The notes under the pieces are model-generated. The model searched no databases. It worked only from the letters and a program-made list of their open reading frames with translations, and was not told the DNA's origin. 64,000 bases of DNA from Drosophila pseudoobscura (taxonomy: Eukaryota > Arthropoda > Insecta > Diptera > Drosophilidae), in the NCBI RefSeq assembly GCF_009870125.1, contig NC_046683.1:10540001-10604000 (forward strand). Reading direction: 5' to 3'. Both the position numbers and the translations under genes were made by a program. Positions 23,401 through 36,800 of the stretch are shown one piece after another. Every line of letters starts with the position of its first letter. Positions within the stretch are counted from its first letter, which is position 1.

Positions 23401-26400
23401 GGACAGACACCCGCAGTAGCCAACCGGATTGCAGTAACTTCTGGAAGATCGATAGATCGATCGAAGAAAGTGGTCTCTCTTAGATATGTACATACGTTCG
23501 TGCACACATATGCGTGTATGAACCATAACGGGAATGGGTTTGTTTTCTTGGCACATGTTCATCGGAAGGGAGCGGGCGAGAGAGAGAGAGAGAGAGATGC
23601 AAACAGGAATGGGTGTATGTATGTATGGCTTGCACATACATCTGTATTCGTTTGCAAAATGTTTATCAGTACGATAAGAGAGAGCGAAACGGGCGATCAG
23701 ATACGCAAGGGGCTAGGCTAGGCCAAAAAGAAGTGAAACATTTGAACTTTGCTCCCCTCCTCGCGAAATCAGGTCGGCCCCTGAGTCAGCAGGCCCGCAA
23801 ACTGTGTTGCTCCTCTTCCTCTCTCTGCTGTGTTCATCTCGTGTTTGGGTTCAATGTGCCGCCAGCCAATCGATCGCCGGTGGGCGATAAGCAGTAGCGA
23901 GAAGACAGTTTCGATCCACCGAAAGATAGAGATGGGAGGTGGGAGAGATGGCAGATGAGAGGTGCTGTTGTGTTGGGTGATTAAGAGCACGAGGGAAAGA
24001 TGGAGACTCACCGGGCTCGGACTCGCGATCGAGCGACCTATGGACCCAAACACATGTTGCACGAGCGGACGCGCGTCCGCGCAGGCGGGGAAACAAAACG
24101 AGTTTAATACACGGATTTCCAAATAAGGAAACGCGGAACGATAAATACAGACAATACAAGAGCATTACGAATAAATTAGAGAGCCGCCGCTGCCGGCCCA
24201 TGGCGTTTGGAATTCAAGAAATGCCCAAGTCATCGCGACTCATCATCTTTTGTGCGACGGCTGCGCGCGACACCTAGAGCATAGAGAGGCATGATAACAC
24301 GAGCTTTGTACTTTGACTTGCCCCAGCCCCGGCCCCGGCCCCAGTCCCAGAGCCCCGAAGCTGCAATCCCCGATCCGCAGCAGATAACGATGTCTGCTGC
24401 ACTCCCACCTGTCTGACCTTTGGCCACTCATCACTCATCCCCTACATTTCACTCTTCCCATATTCACATGCCAACTTGAACCGCCTTTGTCCTTTGCAGA
24501 AAATCCAGCTATGAGGACAAGATTCAGTACACAATTGCCGAAAAGAAGGATAAGAAGGCGAACAAGGCCCATGTCAATTCAGTATTCTTCAAACAGCTGC
24601 GAAAGCTGCTCCGTAAGTGACTCAAATGATGCCCATGACGGCCATGACCCTGGCGTGCATGCTAATGCTCTGCATCTTTGTTATTTTCCAGCCATACTCA
24701 TTCCTGGATTCTGGAGCGTGGAGACGGGACTGCTGTTCCTGGTGGCCGCCGCACTGATTGGCCGTTCGGTGAGCGATATCTGGATGATCCAGAACGCGAC
24801 GGTTGTGGAGAGCACCATCATACATATGAATAAAACCAAATTCAAGGCGGCACTGCTCAAATATCTAACAGCCCTGCCAGCGGTAAGGCATCACAGTTCT
24901 GTCTAGAACTTTGGGAAGTTCCTAATTGCCGATCCCCCCCTCCAATTGCAGATCTCTGTGGTAACCAATGTCCTAAAGTGGAGCCTGGGCGAGCTGAAGC
25001 TCCGCTTTCGCACAAATCTGACGCATCATCTGTACAATCAATACCTAAAGTGAGTTAAGGATTGGATCTGGAAATCTGTACAGACATTTTTATCTGATTT
25101 CTCCTCTTCTCCAGCGGCTACACGTACTACAAAATGTCGAATCTGGACAATAGAATAGCAAACGCCGACCAGCTGCTGACCACGGACATTGACAAGTTCT
25201 GTGAAAGCGCGACGGATCTGTACTCGAACATTAGCAAGCCCGTGCTGGATATTTTCATCTACGTGTACCGCCTGACGGTGAACCTGGGCGGCAAGACGCC
25301 GTCGATACTGATGCTGTATCTGCTGATCGCTGGCGTGTTTCTAACACGTCTGCGCCGTCCCACCGGACGCCTGACGGTCGAGGAGCAGAAGCTAGAGGGA
25401 GAGTTCCGGTATGTGAACAGCAGGCTGATCACCAACTCGGAGGAGGTGGCCTTCTATCAGGGCAATGTGCGCGAGAAGCTCACCCTGCTGGCCAGCTACT
25501 CCAAGCTGCGTGCGCACCTGAGCAAATTCCTCGAATTCCGCGTCAGCATGGGCATCATCGACAACATCATTGGCAAATGTAAGTCCACACACACACACAC
25601 AAGCAGTATACTGCTAAGCGACTAACCACTCTATCTCTTTGCAGACTTTGCCTCCATCGTTGGCTTCTACGCGGTATCCATACCCTTCTTCACCGACAAT
25701 CATCCCCTGCTTTCTGGGGAGCAGAGCGGGCAGCGTCTGCAGGCGTACTACACCTACGGCCGGATGCTGGTTAAGCTGGCGGAGGCTATTGGTCGTCTGG
25801 TGTTGGCCGGACGGGAAATGTCACGCCTTGCGGGCTTCACCGCCCGCATGACCGAACTGATCAAGGTGCTGGGTGATCTCAACAAGGGCACCTATGAGCG
25901 AACCATGGTCAATGGCAACAACATCAACCTCACCCAGAACGCCAGCGGATCTGCGGCGAATAGCTTCGGGCCAAATAAGGGGATCATGTGCTTCGAGGAC
26001 AACATCATCCGGTTCGAGCAGGTGCCTCTGGTCACGCCCAATGGCGATGTGCTGCTCAATGAGCTGACATTTGAGGTCAAGTAAGTGGCTGCACTGGTAC
26101 AGGCCCTTTTGGCCTCTAGTTCATGGCAAATCATTATCTGTTCTGTATTCTCTCGCAGATCTGGCACCAATGTTCTGGTTTGCGGACCCAATGGCTGCGG
26201 CAAGTCCTCGCTGTTCCGCATCCTTGGCGAGCTGTGGCCCACGTGGGGCGGCAAGGTGACAAAGCCATCAAGGGGCAAGCTCTTCTACATACCTCAGAGG
26301 CCCTACATGACGTTGGGCACATTGCGCGATCAGGTACGCGATTACAATGGCTTACAATGGCAAAAGCCAAAAGGGGGGAGGTTGACACTCGTTCACACAC

Positions 26401-26833
26401 TGTTCTCTATTACCTGTAGATCATCTATCCGCACACGCGCGAGGATATGCGACGAGTGGGTCAGTCGGACGAGGATCTCATGCACTATTTGGACACTGTT
26501 CAGCTGACGTATCTGGAGCAGCGGGAGAATGGGCTGGATGCCATCGAGGACTGGATCGATGTGCTGTCGGGCGGTGAGAAGCAGCGCGTGGCCATGGCCC
26601 GACTCTTCTACCATCGGCCGCAGTTTGCCATTCTCGATGAGTGCACCAGCGCCGTGTCCGTGGATGTTGAGGGCAAGATGTACAGCTATTGCCGGGAGGT
26701 GGGCATCACGCTCTTCACTGTCTCGCATCGTAAATCGCTTTGGGTCCATCACGACTACTATCTGCAGTTCGATGGACGGGGCAGCTACGAGTTTGAGGCG
26801 ATCGACCAGGACAAGGAGCATTTTGGTTCCTAA
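20413..26833 (+). CDS. Abcd1: Peroxisomal ABC half-transporter, ABCD family (667 aa, eight exons)
   Basis: Exons: 20413-20525, 24500-24612, 24692-24882, 24952-25049, 25115-25578, 25645-26080, 26159-26333, 26420-26833. All introns are GT-AG and the phases join without a break. Hydrophobic segments lie near residues 10-32, 77-100 and 175-220. An EAA-like motif of peroxisomal transporters ([20 protein letters not shown]) sits near 266-285. The nucleotide-binding domain has Walker [10 protein letters not shown] (481-489), signature LSGGEKQ (from 579), Walker B FAILDE (599-604) and an H-loop His633. Family members import very-long-chain acyl-CoAs into peroxisomes as dimers. A canonical AATAAA is at 27182-27187. 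It corresponds to D. melanogaster CG2316, which I recall as a dot-chromosome gene. Confidence 0.93.
20526..24499 (+). other. Intron 1 of ABCD
   Basis: Four-kilobase intron with donor GTGAGT and acceptor TTTGCAG; the other introns are 63-86 bp. It contains a T19 run (21140-21158), GT repeats near 21896, GA repeats near 23580, and a GGGACCGGGACCGG stretch near 22620. Long first introns often carry regulatory elements, but none is identified. No coding exon is recognised inside. Confidence 0.75.
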
Positions 26834-27277
26834 TGAGCTAATCTTCCACATTCATCCCGCTTCCGTTTTTTCAATGCCCAATGATCGAGAGCAGGCAGCA
26901 GTGTGCGATTCTCCAAAACCCACGTGCAATTCCCGCTCCATTTTAGGCTGTAACTTTTTTTGGTGCTGGCAAATCCTTGCTCCTACTCCGCCTCCACCTC
27001 TTGGCTCTGTGTCTACCTCTACCTTTACCATTTCTTGCTTCGTTTTGTGATGTGTGTGATTTTTATTTGTTTGTTTTGTTTACTCGCTTATTCTATTCCA
27101 TAGCTTAATTCTGGGCTTAGTCGGCTTTTAGTTGTATTTTCGAGAACAGAGTTTTGGTGATTAGAGATTTAAGCGTAAAGTAATAAACCCCCCTACCCCA
27201 AAAGATGACGATCGCGAGAGTCCATATAGCAAAACACATTTTAGTAAATTTATACAACTAATATACACAATACAAAT

Positions 27278-27316
<39 letters not shown>

Positions 27317-27640
27317 AAACTATATATCGATTTCGCACACAAATACAAATGTCCAGTCCCCCTAGTAATTTGTAAATTACACATTCGATTATCCCATTGT
27401 ATCCTTTTGCTTTTATGCTTTTGTATTTATCGGTATAAATTGGAGTTGTTTTTTTTTTTTTTAAATTAATCTTTTTGCAAAGAACACACGGGCTGTGCGT
27501 GTCAGTGCGAAAAAATGCAGTGAAGTGTATATAAATATATAAAATAATAAAAAAATACGAGTGTAAATTAGATTGCTTACTTAGGGCGACACTCGACACT
27601 AAGCTAAGATGTCCAATATCGAATGTACGGAGCGGAAGGA
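26834..27640. other. Convergent 3' region between ABCD and the CIP2A-like gene
   Basis: ABCD 3' untranslated region with AATAAA at 27182-27187, then a (TA)n microsatellite at about 27280-27312. No clear AATAAA on the minus strand for the neighbouring gene was found. Confidence 0.6.
27280..27312. repeat. (TA)n microsatellite
   Basis: About 16 uninterrupted TA dinucleotides between two convergent genes. Confidence 0.95.
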
Positions 27641-30538
27641 TCAATTCTTTCGCTTGGGCTTTTTGCTTTCCATCAGACTCATGATGGTCTTGCGCATGTC
27701 CTCGGTTTCCTTGAGCTCCGTCTCCAGATGCTCGATCTGCTCCTTCTTCTCCTGCAGCTGCGTTTCCAGCACGGAGACCAGATCCTCACACTTTTTGCGA
27801 CCCTCGCGCTGCTCCTCGAGGCTCTTGTGCGTTTTGGCGAGCTCACGATCGCGCTCCTCAATGCTGCGCACCTTCTCCTTGATGTCCTGCTCATAGGCCA
27901 ACACGGATTTCTTCAGTTTATCGATGCGTGAAATCTACAAAACAAATGATGCGATTTCCATACTGGTTATTTGGAATGGTGCTGCTCGGTCTTACGCTGT
28001 CCTTGCTGAGGGCCTCCAATTTAAGGAGCTCGTCGCTTTTTGAGCTCAGATTTGTTTTCAGATCTTCGCAATCCTTTCGGAGGCTGGCCACCTCCGATTT
28101 CTTAACGGCCAGGCGGCGCTCGCTGGCCTTCAAATGATCCTCGTTCTCGGATAGTTGCTTCAGCAAGTTGCTCATGTTGCTCTTCAGCTTGTGAGTCTGC
28201 TGTTTGAGATCCTTGCACTGCGTTTGCAGTCTAAAATAAGAGGGTAAACAAATCATAAGATCCTAATAGTCCTAAGTCCTAATTGGTGATTGCCACTTAC
28301 CGCTCCTGGCTGATGAGCAGCTCAAAGTTCTTGGTCTGAAACTGTTCCAGTTCAGCGTTCTGGACATTGGCCAGCTGTGTACTGCCAATCAATTGGTTGT
28401 TGGCCTGCTCCAGTCGCTGTTGCAATTTCAGCATGCTACTGTTGAGGCTGTCTATGCGATGGTTGTACAGCTCGATCACCTGAGAGACGGGCGCCGACTG
28501 CAGTTCATTGCGCCTGACAATGCCGCTTATGTTGTCCAACAGTGCCTCGATGCGCTGCGATAGCTCCTTGTTGGTGAAGGTGCGATGGCACTTGAGGATT
28601 GTGTTGAGATTATACCACTGCTTGGGTGCTTCACTGCCGCAGCCGGCGGGCGGAGCGACCGACGAGCAACTGAGACGTCCATTGTTGATGCTTGCCACAT
28701 GCTTTGGAAGAGCCGACGGCAAGCGATAAGCGATATGGATAGACTAGAACATAATGTAATGTGTAGTGATGCTCACCTTGGCCACGGCTGCCTTGGGGAA
28801 GCGCTCGAATCGGGCAATCTGTAGAACGGCCTCCACCAGCTTCTCATTGCCGCTGTCCATGCCCCGGGCCAGGGCATACTGCAGTTGGGGCTGCTCCAGT
28901 AGGGAGCAGCACTTTTCGAAGTACGCCTTCTTGGCAATGTTGGAAAAATTTATGAGCAGCAGCAGGCAGAAGATCGCCTTCTCTACCTCGGCCTGTCCCA
29001 GCGATTGGCCGCTCAGGCATTGTGGTGTCAGGGACAGCGGAGCGGCCAGAATTTTGTCAAAGTACGACTCGGATATTTTCGATAGTACCAACTTTTCAGT
29101 CTTGGACTCGCGCAGCAGATCCAGCAGCAGACGTAGAATGGCCACGACTTGAGCGGGCTTCGTTTCGGGCCGCTCGGCACTGGCCACTAAGCTGACTAGA
29201 TTGGTGGGGTCGCGGGCTATCAGCTGGGCCACAACGGCACCCTTGCCCCGACGCAGCAGAGTTGAGACAAGCTCAATGGCCGCCACGCCGCACAAATCGG
29301 AGGCCAGCCATTCGCCGATCAACTCGTACAGACGCGGTGTGATGGCGTCCAGGCTGATGACACTGCTCTGCTCCTCGGAGAGATCTAGAATGTAGCTGAT
29401 GAGGCGAAAGACCAGATGAAGGCAGATCTGTTGATGCTTTCGCGTATCCTCGTGAGAGTCGTCCATGGCGCAGCTCGAACTGATTTGCTGAAACGTTTAG
29501 CGAGCGACAGAGCATGATAATGAAGGACAATGGATCTATGATATTCTTATTGCTTACATCCAAGAGTTTTTCCACATCCTCGCAGTAGTGGCTGTGGGAG
29601 AGCATGGCCTGATGGAGGCCCGCATGATCCTTGGAGTCCAACATGTAGTCCACAATGTGCCGCAACTGGGCTACATTCCAGTTCTTGAGACAATCCTCGA
29701 TACCCGCAAAGCATGTGCGCAGGAAGGTGTGCAGCTCGCGCTGCTCAAACGCGTGCACATCTTCGGAGAGGATGATGAGCATTTTGTAGGCGAGCAGGCC
29801 GTAGTTTATGATCCGTTTGCAGAAGCTGGATATGTTCACGCTGCGCAGGAAGAGGAACAGCACCACGAAATTTTTATAGCACAGATTCACCAGTATCGAA
29901 AGGGCCAGCAGGGCGTGCGATGTCGGCTGCGCGTCGTCAGTGTCGCCCTCCACATTGTGGACAATGTCTACCAGGTGCTCGAGCAGGACTGGCAGATACG
30001 GCTCCTCCCAGGCGATGTGTATGCCATAGGTTAGGTCCTGCAACAGGACCAGCAGACGATATACCCGCTCCTCGCGCTCAGTTTTCTTCAAAAGAAAACT
30101 CAACATCGGCACAAAGCAGTACTTCTCGATAATGGCCCCACGCGCCTCTAAATTCCGGCTGCAGTGCTGAACCAGCGCTACGCATGCCCACAGCACCTCG
30201 CACTCCCCGTCCAGCGCACTCATCAGCGCGTGCAGATCCATAAAAAACCTAGCCAGCTCCAGATTTCCGGGAGTCGGTGCATAATAGTGCGAATGCACTT
30301 TCGTTCCCAGCAGCGCGATGCTGCGGTGCAGATACACTAGCGACTCCTCGGACTTTAGCTGGTTGTAGTTGTCTACTTGGCTGCTGAATTCTCGCATATA
30401 CCCAATGGCCTCCGCCACTCCTGCGTCCTGGTGGGCCAGCGATGAATGCTGCTGCTGCGGCGACTCGTTGTTATTGTTGTTGATGGTGCTGCTGCCATTA
30501 TTGTTAATGACAACTGTGGGATTCCTAAGCGAAGACAT
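27641..30538 (-). CDS. CIP2A-like protein, helical-repeat plus coiled-coil (887 aa, five exons)
   Basis: Exons on the minus strand: 30538-29558, 29487-28777, 28743-28301, 28230-27996, 27934-27641. All introns are short GT-AG and phases match. The start (MSSLRNPTVV) is followed by Asn/Gln-rich low complexity. Residues about 45-600 are leucine-rich helical (armadillo-like), and from about 645 to the end the chain is a long coiled coil ending KKPKRKN. Length, domain order and the junction motif QVIELYNHRIDSLNS (near 650) resemble human CIP2A (905 aa; IMDVYEMKLSTLAS), an inhibitor of PP2A-B56 that also acts in mitotic DNA-break tethering with TOPBP1. The assignment is from remembered similarity. 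The N-terminal part up to exon 2 could also fit other armadillo proteins. Function here is inferred only. Confidence 0.78.
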
Positions 30539-30632
30539 TTATTTATCTTTCAAAATTTTCCACTTTATCACAACAAAAAAATTAGTTTATTTCGAAAGTG
30601 TGTGATTTCGCGCTAGTACTTGTAATACAACC

Positions 30633-30700
30633 AGTGTGACTGACCCTCAAAATATACCGTAACATACCATCTCATTTACCAAATATACCGTAAATATACT
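30633..30700 (-). promoter_or_regulatory. Motif 6 / Motif 1 promoter of the CIP2A-like gene
   Basis: On the minus strand the complement reads several GTATATTT boxes, then GGTCAGTCACACT (complement of 30633-30645), about 95 bp upstream of the ATG and correctly oriented. This is the standard Motif 6 then Motif 1 order of Drosophila housekeeping promoters. Confidence 0.75.
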
Positions 30701-30713
30701 AACGAATTCAAGT

Positions 30714-30859
30714 TCTATTTTACATATTCCTCGTTTTTGATATTCCGTGGAATATTACTGCTAGATAGAAAATTTTGCCATGCCCACATAATTTTATACG
30801 ATTTGTGAATAAATTGTGTACTTAACTGGCTTACTCTAAATACTTGCTATTATTGGATC
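30714..30859 (-). repeat. Inverted copy of the spacer dispersed repeat
   Basis: Read on the minus strand this aligns with r1 and r2 of the NO66/mRpL33 spacers, sharing ATAAAATTATGTGGGCA with r1 and a GCAG..ATATTC.ACGG block closer to r2. It lies immediately upstream of the CIP2A-like promoter. Confidence 0.7.
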
Positions 30860-33800
30860 TTGTCTAAAAAAATGTTTTAGCGAAAGAGTTCAAACATGTA
30901 TCATATTTGTATGGTTGGCAACGCGGTATAGCGCCAAATCTGCCTTTTCAACAAGGTTGGCAGGTCCGTTTTGACATGAGCGCGTATTAATTTGAATTTG
31001 AATTTGAAAAATATACTTTTTTCTAACCGCAGATTTCTCTTTGCTGAAACGGTAAAAAATTAATGAAAAATGTTTGAAATAGATTATCATGCTCCATTGG
31101 GTAATGAAAGCCATTAGAAACTCTACAATACATTTAATTTTAGCAAATAACCTTAAATTTTTTATTGTTTTTTCATTAAATTCAAATAAATCCTAAATCC
31201 CTATTTGGTGGTTAGGCGGAACCCCCTCTTCAGCTTTGGGTATTTCATTTTTGCACAAGCAAATACACGAGCACACACACACACGTGCGTTATATTTCAA
31301 ATGGCGCATAAAATTTGAAAAGTCCATGCAAAATCAAAACGAAATTTCTTTGCTGGACAGCAGCGCCCCCCCCCCACATATGGACAAGTGGTTGGTTGGG
31401 GCTCTACTCTGCGTTTCTCTGGGTGGTATGGTGGGGCCACATGTGTGTTCTTCCATCCTGCTGCGGCTGCTGCTGCTGCTACCCTGCTACCCCCTTCACA
31501 TCACTGAATTACGCATGCTTTCAGCTCTAGGCATTGTTTGGCTAGTGGTGAGGGGGTTGGGGTGGTGCCTATGTATGTATGGCTGAGCTTCAAAATGTGC
31601 AGAAAGCATAAGCCTAAGCTTTTTTATCGCTTCGGCCATGAGGCAGGCCACGGTCAGGGCCAGGACCAGAAAAAGTGAAAGAGGGAATATTTAAATGGTA
31701 TGCGTATGCGTGTATTTGTGTGCGTATGTATGTACATACATATGTGCTGGCTTTTGTATAGTTGAAAGTTTCAATATTGGATCTGCAAAGGATGTGGAGG
31801 AGGAGGCTGTGTGGGTGAAAAGTGTTTGCCCAACTGCCCAAAAAACGTCCACAATGACAGCGCATAAGCATACTCACACACACGCGTACGCACTCGGCTC
31901 TGCTCTTATATGCGTATGTATGTAAATATATTTACATTATTCATACACACACACACACACATGGGCACTTTTGAGAAATGCGTTTTATTCAAAAGCGGAA
32001 GCAGCCGCTTTTGACCAAGGAATAGTGGGATGGTTTGGGGTGGTGGGCTATTTTCTATGGATAGATTCAATCCCGAGATGATTTTGCTATGTCCATTCTT
32101 TGGAAGCCACGTGCCAAATCCTTCGTTTCGCCATTATACACAAATTTAATATCACAGCAACACCAGATCTTAATGTATATACGCGTAGATCTTAGTAGAG
32201 CACTCCTCAAGTCCGCTATCTTCTATGTACCTCCTGCGTTCCCTATTTTGTAATTTACTTTAAGTAGTTCTCATATACATATGTACACACACACAATTTT
32301 CAGAGGGGGGTGGGGGACAACCAATTGTCACATTCTAAAATACAAATACACTTGCACACACACACATACAGAATGGAAAGTTATGTGATTATATGTATGT
32401 ATGTGTATCCCGCCCTTTTGGGGGATGGCCGATTGAACAGGAAACTTCTCTCCAGGGCATTCGCCATTCAGTATGCAAAAAAAATAATATATACACCCCC
32501 CAAAAAAAGCAAGTGTGAAAACTGGGAAAAACTGGAGCGACTATGGCGTGTACCTCTGATTCGATTTTCCTTTGAAGGAATTGGAAGAGGTGGCAGTGGG
32601 GCGTAGGGGGGATCTGTGGCATCTTAGATCATTTGAGAGCCTTTATATTCAAGAACCACTATAAAAACTATATTCCTTGACGGCAATGATAATGTTTCCA
32701 TTGGGTAAGAACAGTACTTACCATTTTACCAGCCTACCATTTGAGTATTATGGTCTATCGCATAAGTCTTCAATGGAAATAGTTTAATTTCCTCTATGAA
32801 ACACCATCTAACGAGTGTACCCCATCAACCCCATCGAATGCTGGGTGTAAAACAACAACACAAATTTCTCATCCTTTTGTTTGCCCAGCCATCAACAGTG
32901 TCCTGTCCTTCCGCCCCCACAACCCCGCGTGTGTGTGTGTATGTGTGTCTGCGTCCAGATTTATCCATGTGTGTAGGTGTGTGTGCCTAGCGTAAGTGTA
33001 AGCCGCTTTTAGGCGCTGCTAACAGAGAAAAGCGCTTTAAAAGGTTTTAAATTTAGCCCACAGGCTGGAGGCGGGCAATGGGGAAGGAGGAACAGCAGCA
33101 GCAGCAGCAGGAGGGAAGTCTCCTGATGGATGGGGGCAGAGGGGGCTCAGAAACTGAAAACAACTTTCACTGCGATCTCGTGATCATGACCCGCCCCAAC
33201 ATTGATACCCTTGAGCAGGGCCTGTTGGTCTTTCTGCTTCACTCCTCGGCACTGCATCGAATGCAACCAAATGGGATTGTTCAATCAAAAGGCCGCCCGC
33301 ACACACCCCCACACAGCGATAGACACGCACACGCACACGCACAAGCACACGGATCACATGATCACGGATCGGGGAAACAACATTTGGACAATGGACACCA
33401 GACAACAGCAGGACAGTTGGGACGGTGGGACAGCAGGACATGAACATGGATAGGTTTTCAGATAGATCTCTGTTGTTTTGTCTTTTCTACCTGCGATGCC
33501 ATTATTTTTCCTGATTTTCCACTGGATTAACTGAAGAAAGGTGTGTTTGTGTGTGCGTGTCTGTGTGTGCAACAAAATCTCGTTTTCTTATTCTCCTTCT
33601 TTCCATTTCCATTTCCCTCTCTCTCTCTATCTGTCTCCTTCTGTCTGTGCCTCATTGTTCCACACACACACACAAACACACACAGGACGCACTCATTAAC
33701 GTGGCATGCAACAATAAATTACCACAATTCGACATACGGACAACACTGAGGGACGTGAAAATGGGAAAACTTCTGCTCTCTCAGCCGTCCTTGAGCTCTC

Positions 33801-36800
33801 AGCGTTTATGCGGCACCTAAATCGTGATCATGAACTGAAGAGTGGAGTCAGAGAATATATCTCAATGATATCCATACATATTATGCAGATTCATTCATCA
33901 AATACATATGTTTCAACATGTATTAGCCATAGGTTCATGATTATTATTATTCGAATTAGGGCTTCGAGGGCGTCGACTCAAACGCTCTAGTATTATATGT
34001 TATACTCTATGTATTTTTACTTTTTATTTGTATGTGCTGTGTTCTATTCTTTCCAGTAAGGTTCTACCTCCGCCCAGGCCCAAGACCTTTTGCTTACAGA
34101 AACGTTTCTCCTTGCATTCATGATACGAGTATTACGCATTGTTTTACGCATAAACCATGGTGCATGGTTCTCGCAACCTGATTTTCAATCGGCAACAACA
34201 ACCACTGCAACTGCAACTCCAAATGCAAGTACAAGTGCCTCGACTCGCCCACTTTTCCCTTGTTCTCTACTCGCTTCCCGTTCCTGGCTCTTTGCTGTTC
34301 GATTCGATTTGAGTGCGTTTTGCCGAGCACAGGAAACTCCGTGTGGTGTGCCCATCGTCTGGCCGTCGTCGTCGTCGTCATCGTCGCCACCACCTGTAGA
34401 TTTTCTTGATTTCGGCCCTGGCTGCATTCGAAATGATGTACGGCGCCTTTTAATTGGACACGGTCTGCGTGATTGCGCCTGGGCCCCATCCCTGTTGCCC
34501 GCTGCCTGCTGCCTGCTGGGTTCTGAAGTGCGTGTATCTCTCTGTCTCTGTCTGTGTCTCTGTCTGTGTCTGCGTCTGCATGTGTCTGTATGTCTGAGTG
34601 GGAGGGTGTGCTGGTGTCCGTGTTGCATCATCAAAAGAAAAATCAAGTTTCAAGTTCAACATTATCATCATCATTATGTGTAATTATGCTTTGGAAGAGA
34701 GGAGCAAGAGCAGGGGCTGGCCTCGCCTCGCCTCGCCTTGCTGGCATCTCTTCTTCGGTAGATGCAGATGCTGTAAAGAGATGGTTGTTAAAGGATATAC
34801 ATATATATGTATATAGGAGCGTATATATGCCACCCACATCTACATATATTCCCTGCCTAAATCCGTGCTACAATAAAAACACAATTCCAGAGTGTAGTTT
34901 ACATTCTTTATTTCGGTTCCAAAAAAAATTCATCTTTTTTTCGTTCTGTCATGTGCCCTGTCTTTTGTTCCTGAATATTTCTGTATGACAATATGGTTTT
35001 CTCCTTTTGTGGTTTGTGTATATAGTCGAGGGGGTACAGTGTGTAGATACCATATATCTAGGTTTCTATAAGCAAAGGAGACAACTTTATTCTCCGCCTT
35101 GATTCTTGTACATAAATTCTCAGATATACTCGTATAGTTTATAGATTTTTGGGCTTACGTTCAGGTGGAATTTTTAAGGAATACTGGGAATATATTGGGG
35201 ACTACTCCCCATAAAATCGCTCTGATTGTTGGTGCTACGAGTATGCAGAGAATGCCCAGAGAATTACACCAAATACGAGTATAGTTCATAGATTTTCTCT
35301 TGGTTCTCAGTGGCATGGCATTGATTGTGGTATTGGTATTGGATGGAGAGAGAAAGGTACACGATTCCTTGTCAATTTATTGTATCCATTTTGGCTCTTA
35401 TCTTTTTTCATTCTTTTTGCTTTTCTCCTCCAGGGAATGCATGGAGCTATTCCCCGGTAGTTTCTTTCAATTATCAAAATTGTTCGACTTGCTTTGAAAT
35501 TTTTCAACTTTTCTTTTCGTGCATAACATATATGTTTCAGATCATCTGCATATATACCCTTTAGGTATATGCGATTATGTTTTCATTTTTTGTGAATGCA
35601 TTTCGGGGCTTTCATTTCATTTCGTTTCGTTTCGTTTTATTTAATAATTAATTGCTAAAATTTAACATGTAGTTGCTACATAATTCAAATATGTTTACCA
35701 TTTTTCACTTTTATTTTCAAGAAATTGCTGCAATCGGAACCAAAGAGTTGCCTGCCACACGCGTATATTGCTTAGACGTTCTGCTCTAAGAAAAAAACCT
35801 TTATATATATTTATGTATAAAACCTAAACGTAAACGAAACGAACAAAAATTTGGAAGATCAACGGAAAGGAGGAAGGAAGTTCTGGTTTCGGGCGAGAGC
35901 CGAAACAATTTGATATCCTTGCAGATTCATCGATAGTTTGTGGGCCATAGATAGTCCACGTGGAAGTGTCTGAAAATGGGAAATGCAGGAAGTTTTTGTT
36001 CTTGGGAATACTCATACATACTCGTATGTCGAATGGATTCAAAGTGGATGGATGTACATATGTACCTATAGTATTCCTTCGATATCTCTACAGATCTTGA
36101 AGAGCAGACAAATGCAGATTTCTAGGCTTCTCGGATGATCTTCATTTGCAAGGCTATCGCAATCACTTGTTATGGTTTTCCTTCTGATTTTCTGTGTTCT
36201 TTGTGCTTAATGTAATTCTCAATTAGTTTTCGTTGTTGAGATAGTTTTTTTGGGGGGATGCTCGGGGGTTTCAGGGTACAACTCCGCCTTGCCCCTCCTC
36301 TGCTCAGACACTCGGTCACCGCCCCCCGTTGTGGGTTTTTCCTTTGGGGTTTTTGGGGTTGTCATATGAGAAACAAAATTATCGTAGATGGCCAAAAACT
36401 GTAAAGATTCAAATTTAAACCGATGACAACCGCCGGGATGGGGGGAAGGGGTGGCCGAGCGAGATCTGACGAGGGAGTGGGCGCACATTAAGCCTAGAAG
36501 TATAATTTATATATATATATATATATATGTATGTATATATGTTTGTGTGTATACAATTATAAACAATTATATATTTAAAGTTATTTGTTTTAGTTTTGAA
36601 TTTTACGTATAATTAGTTGACATTTTGCTTCGATTTGCTTGCGATTTTCGTTTTTTGTTTTTAGTTTTTTCTTTGTTTTTTTTTGGAAGAAGAATCGAAC
36701 GGAATATTTTCCTTTGCTGATTTGTTTTTTTTGTTGTTGTTGTATTTAGCTTTTCGTTTTTTGTTTCATTTATTTCTAACGAGGTAGATTTCTATTACGT

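Noticed and set aside
25392-25598. Minus-strand frames within ABCD exons
   Set aside because: These are shadows of the well-supported plus-strand exons.
33078-33443. 121-residue frame with a Gln run and His/Thr repeats
   Set aside because: The Gln run and the CAC/ACA microsatellite account for the open frame; no domain, no splice context, no neighbours supporting a gene.
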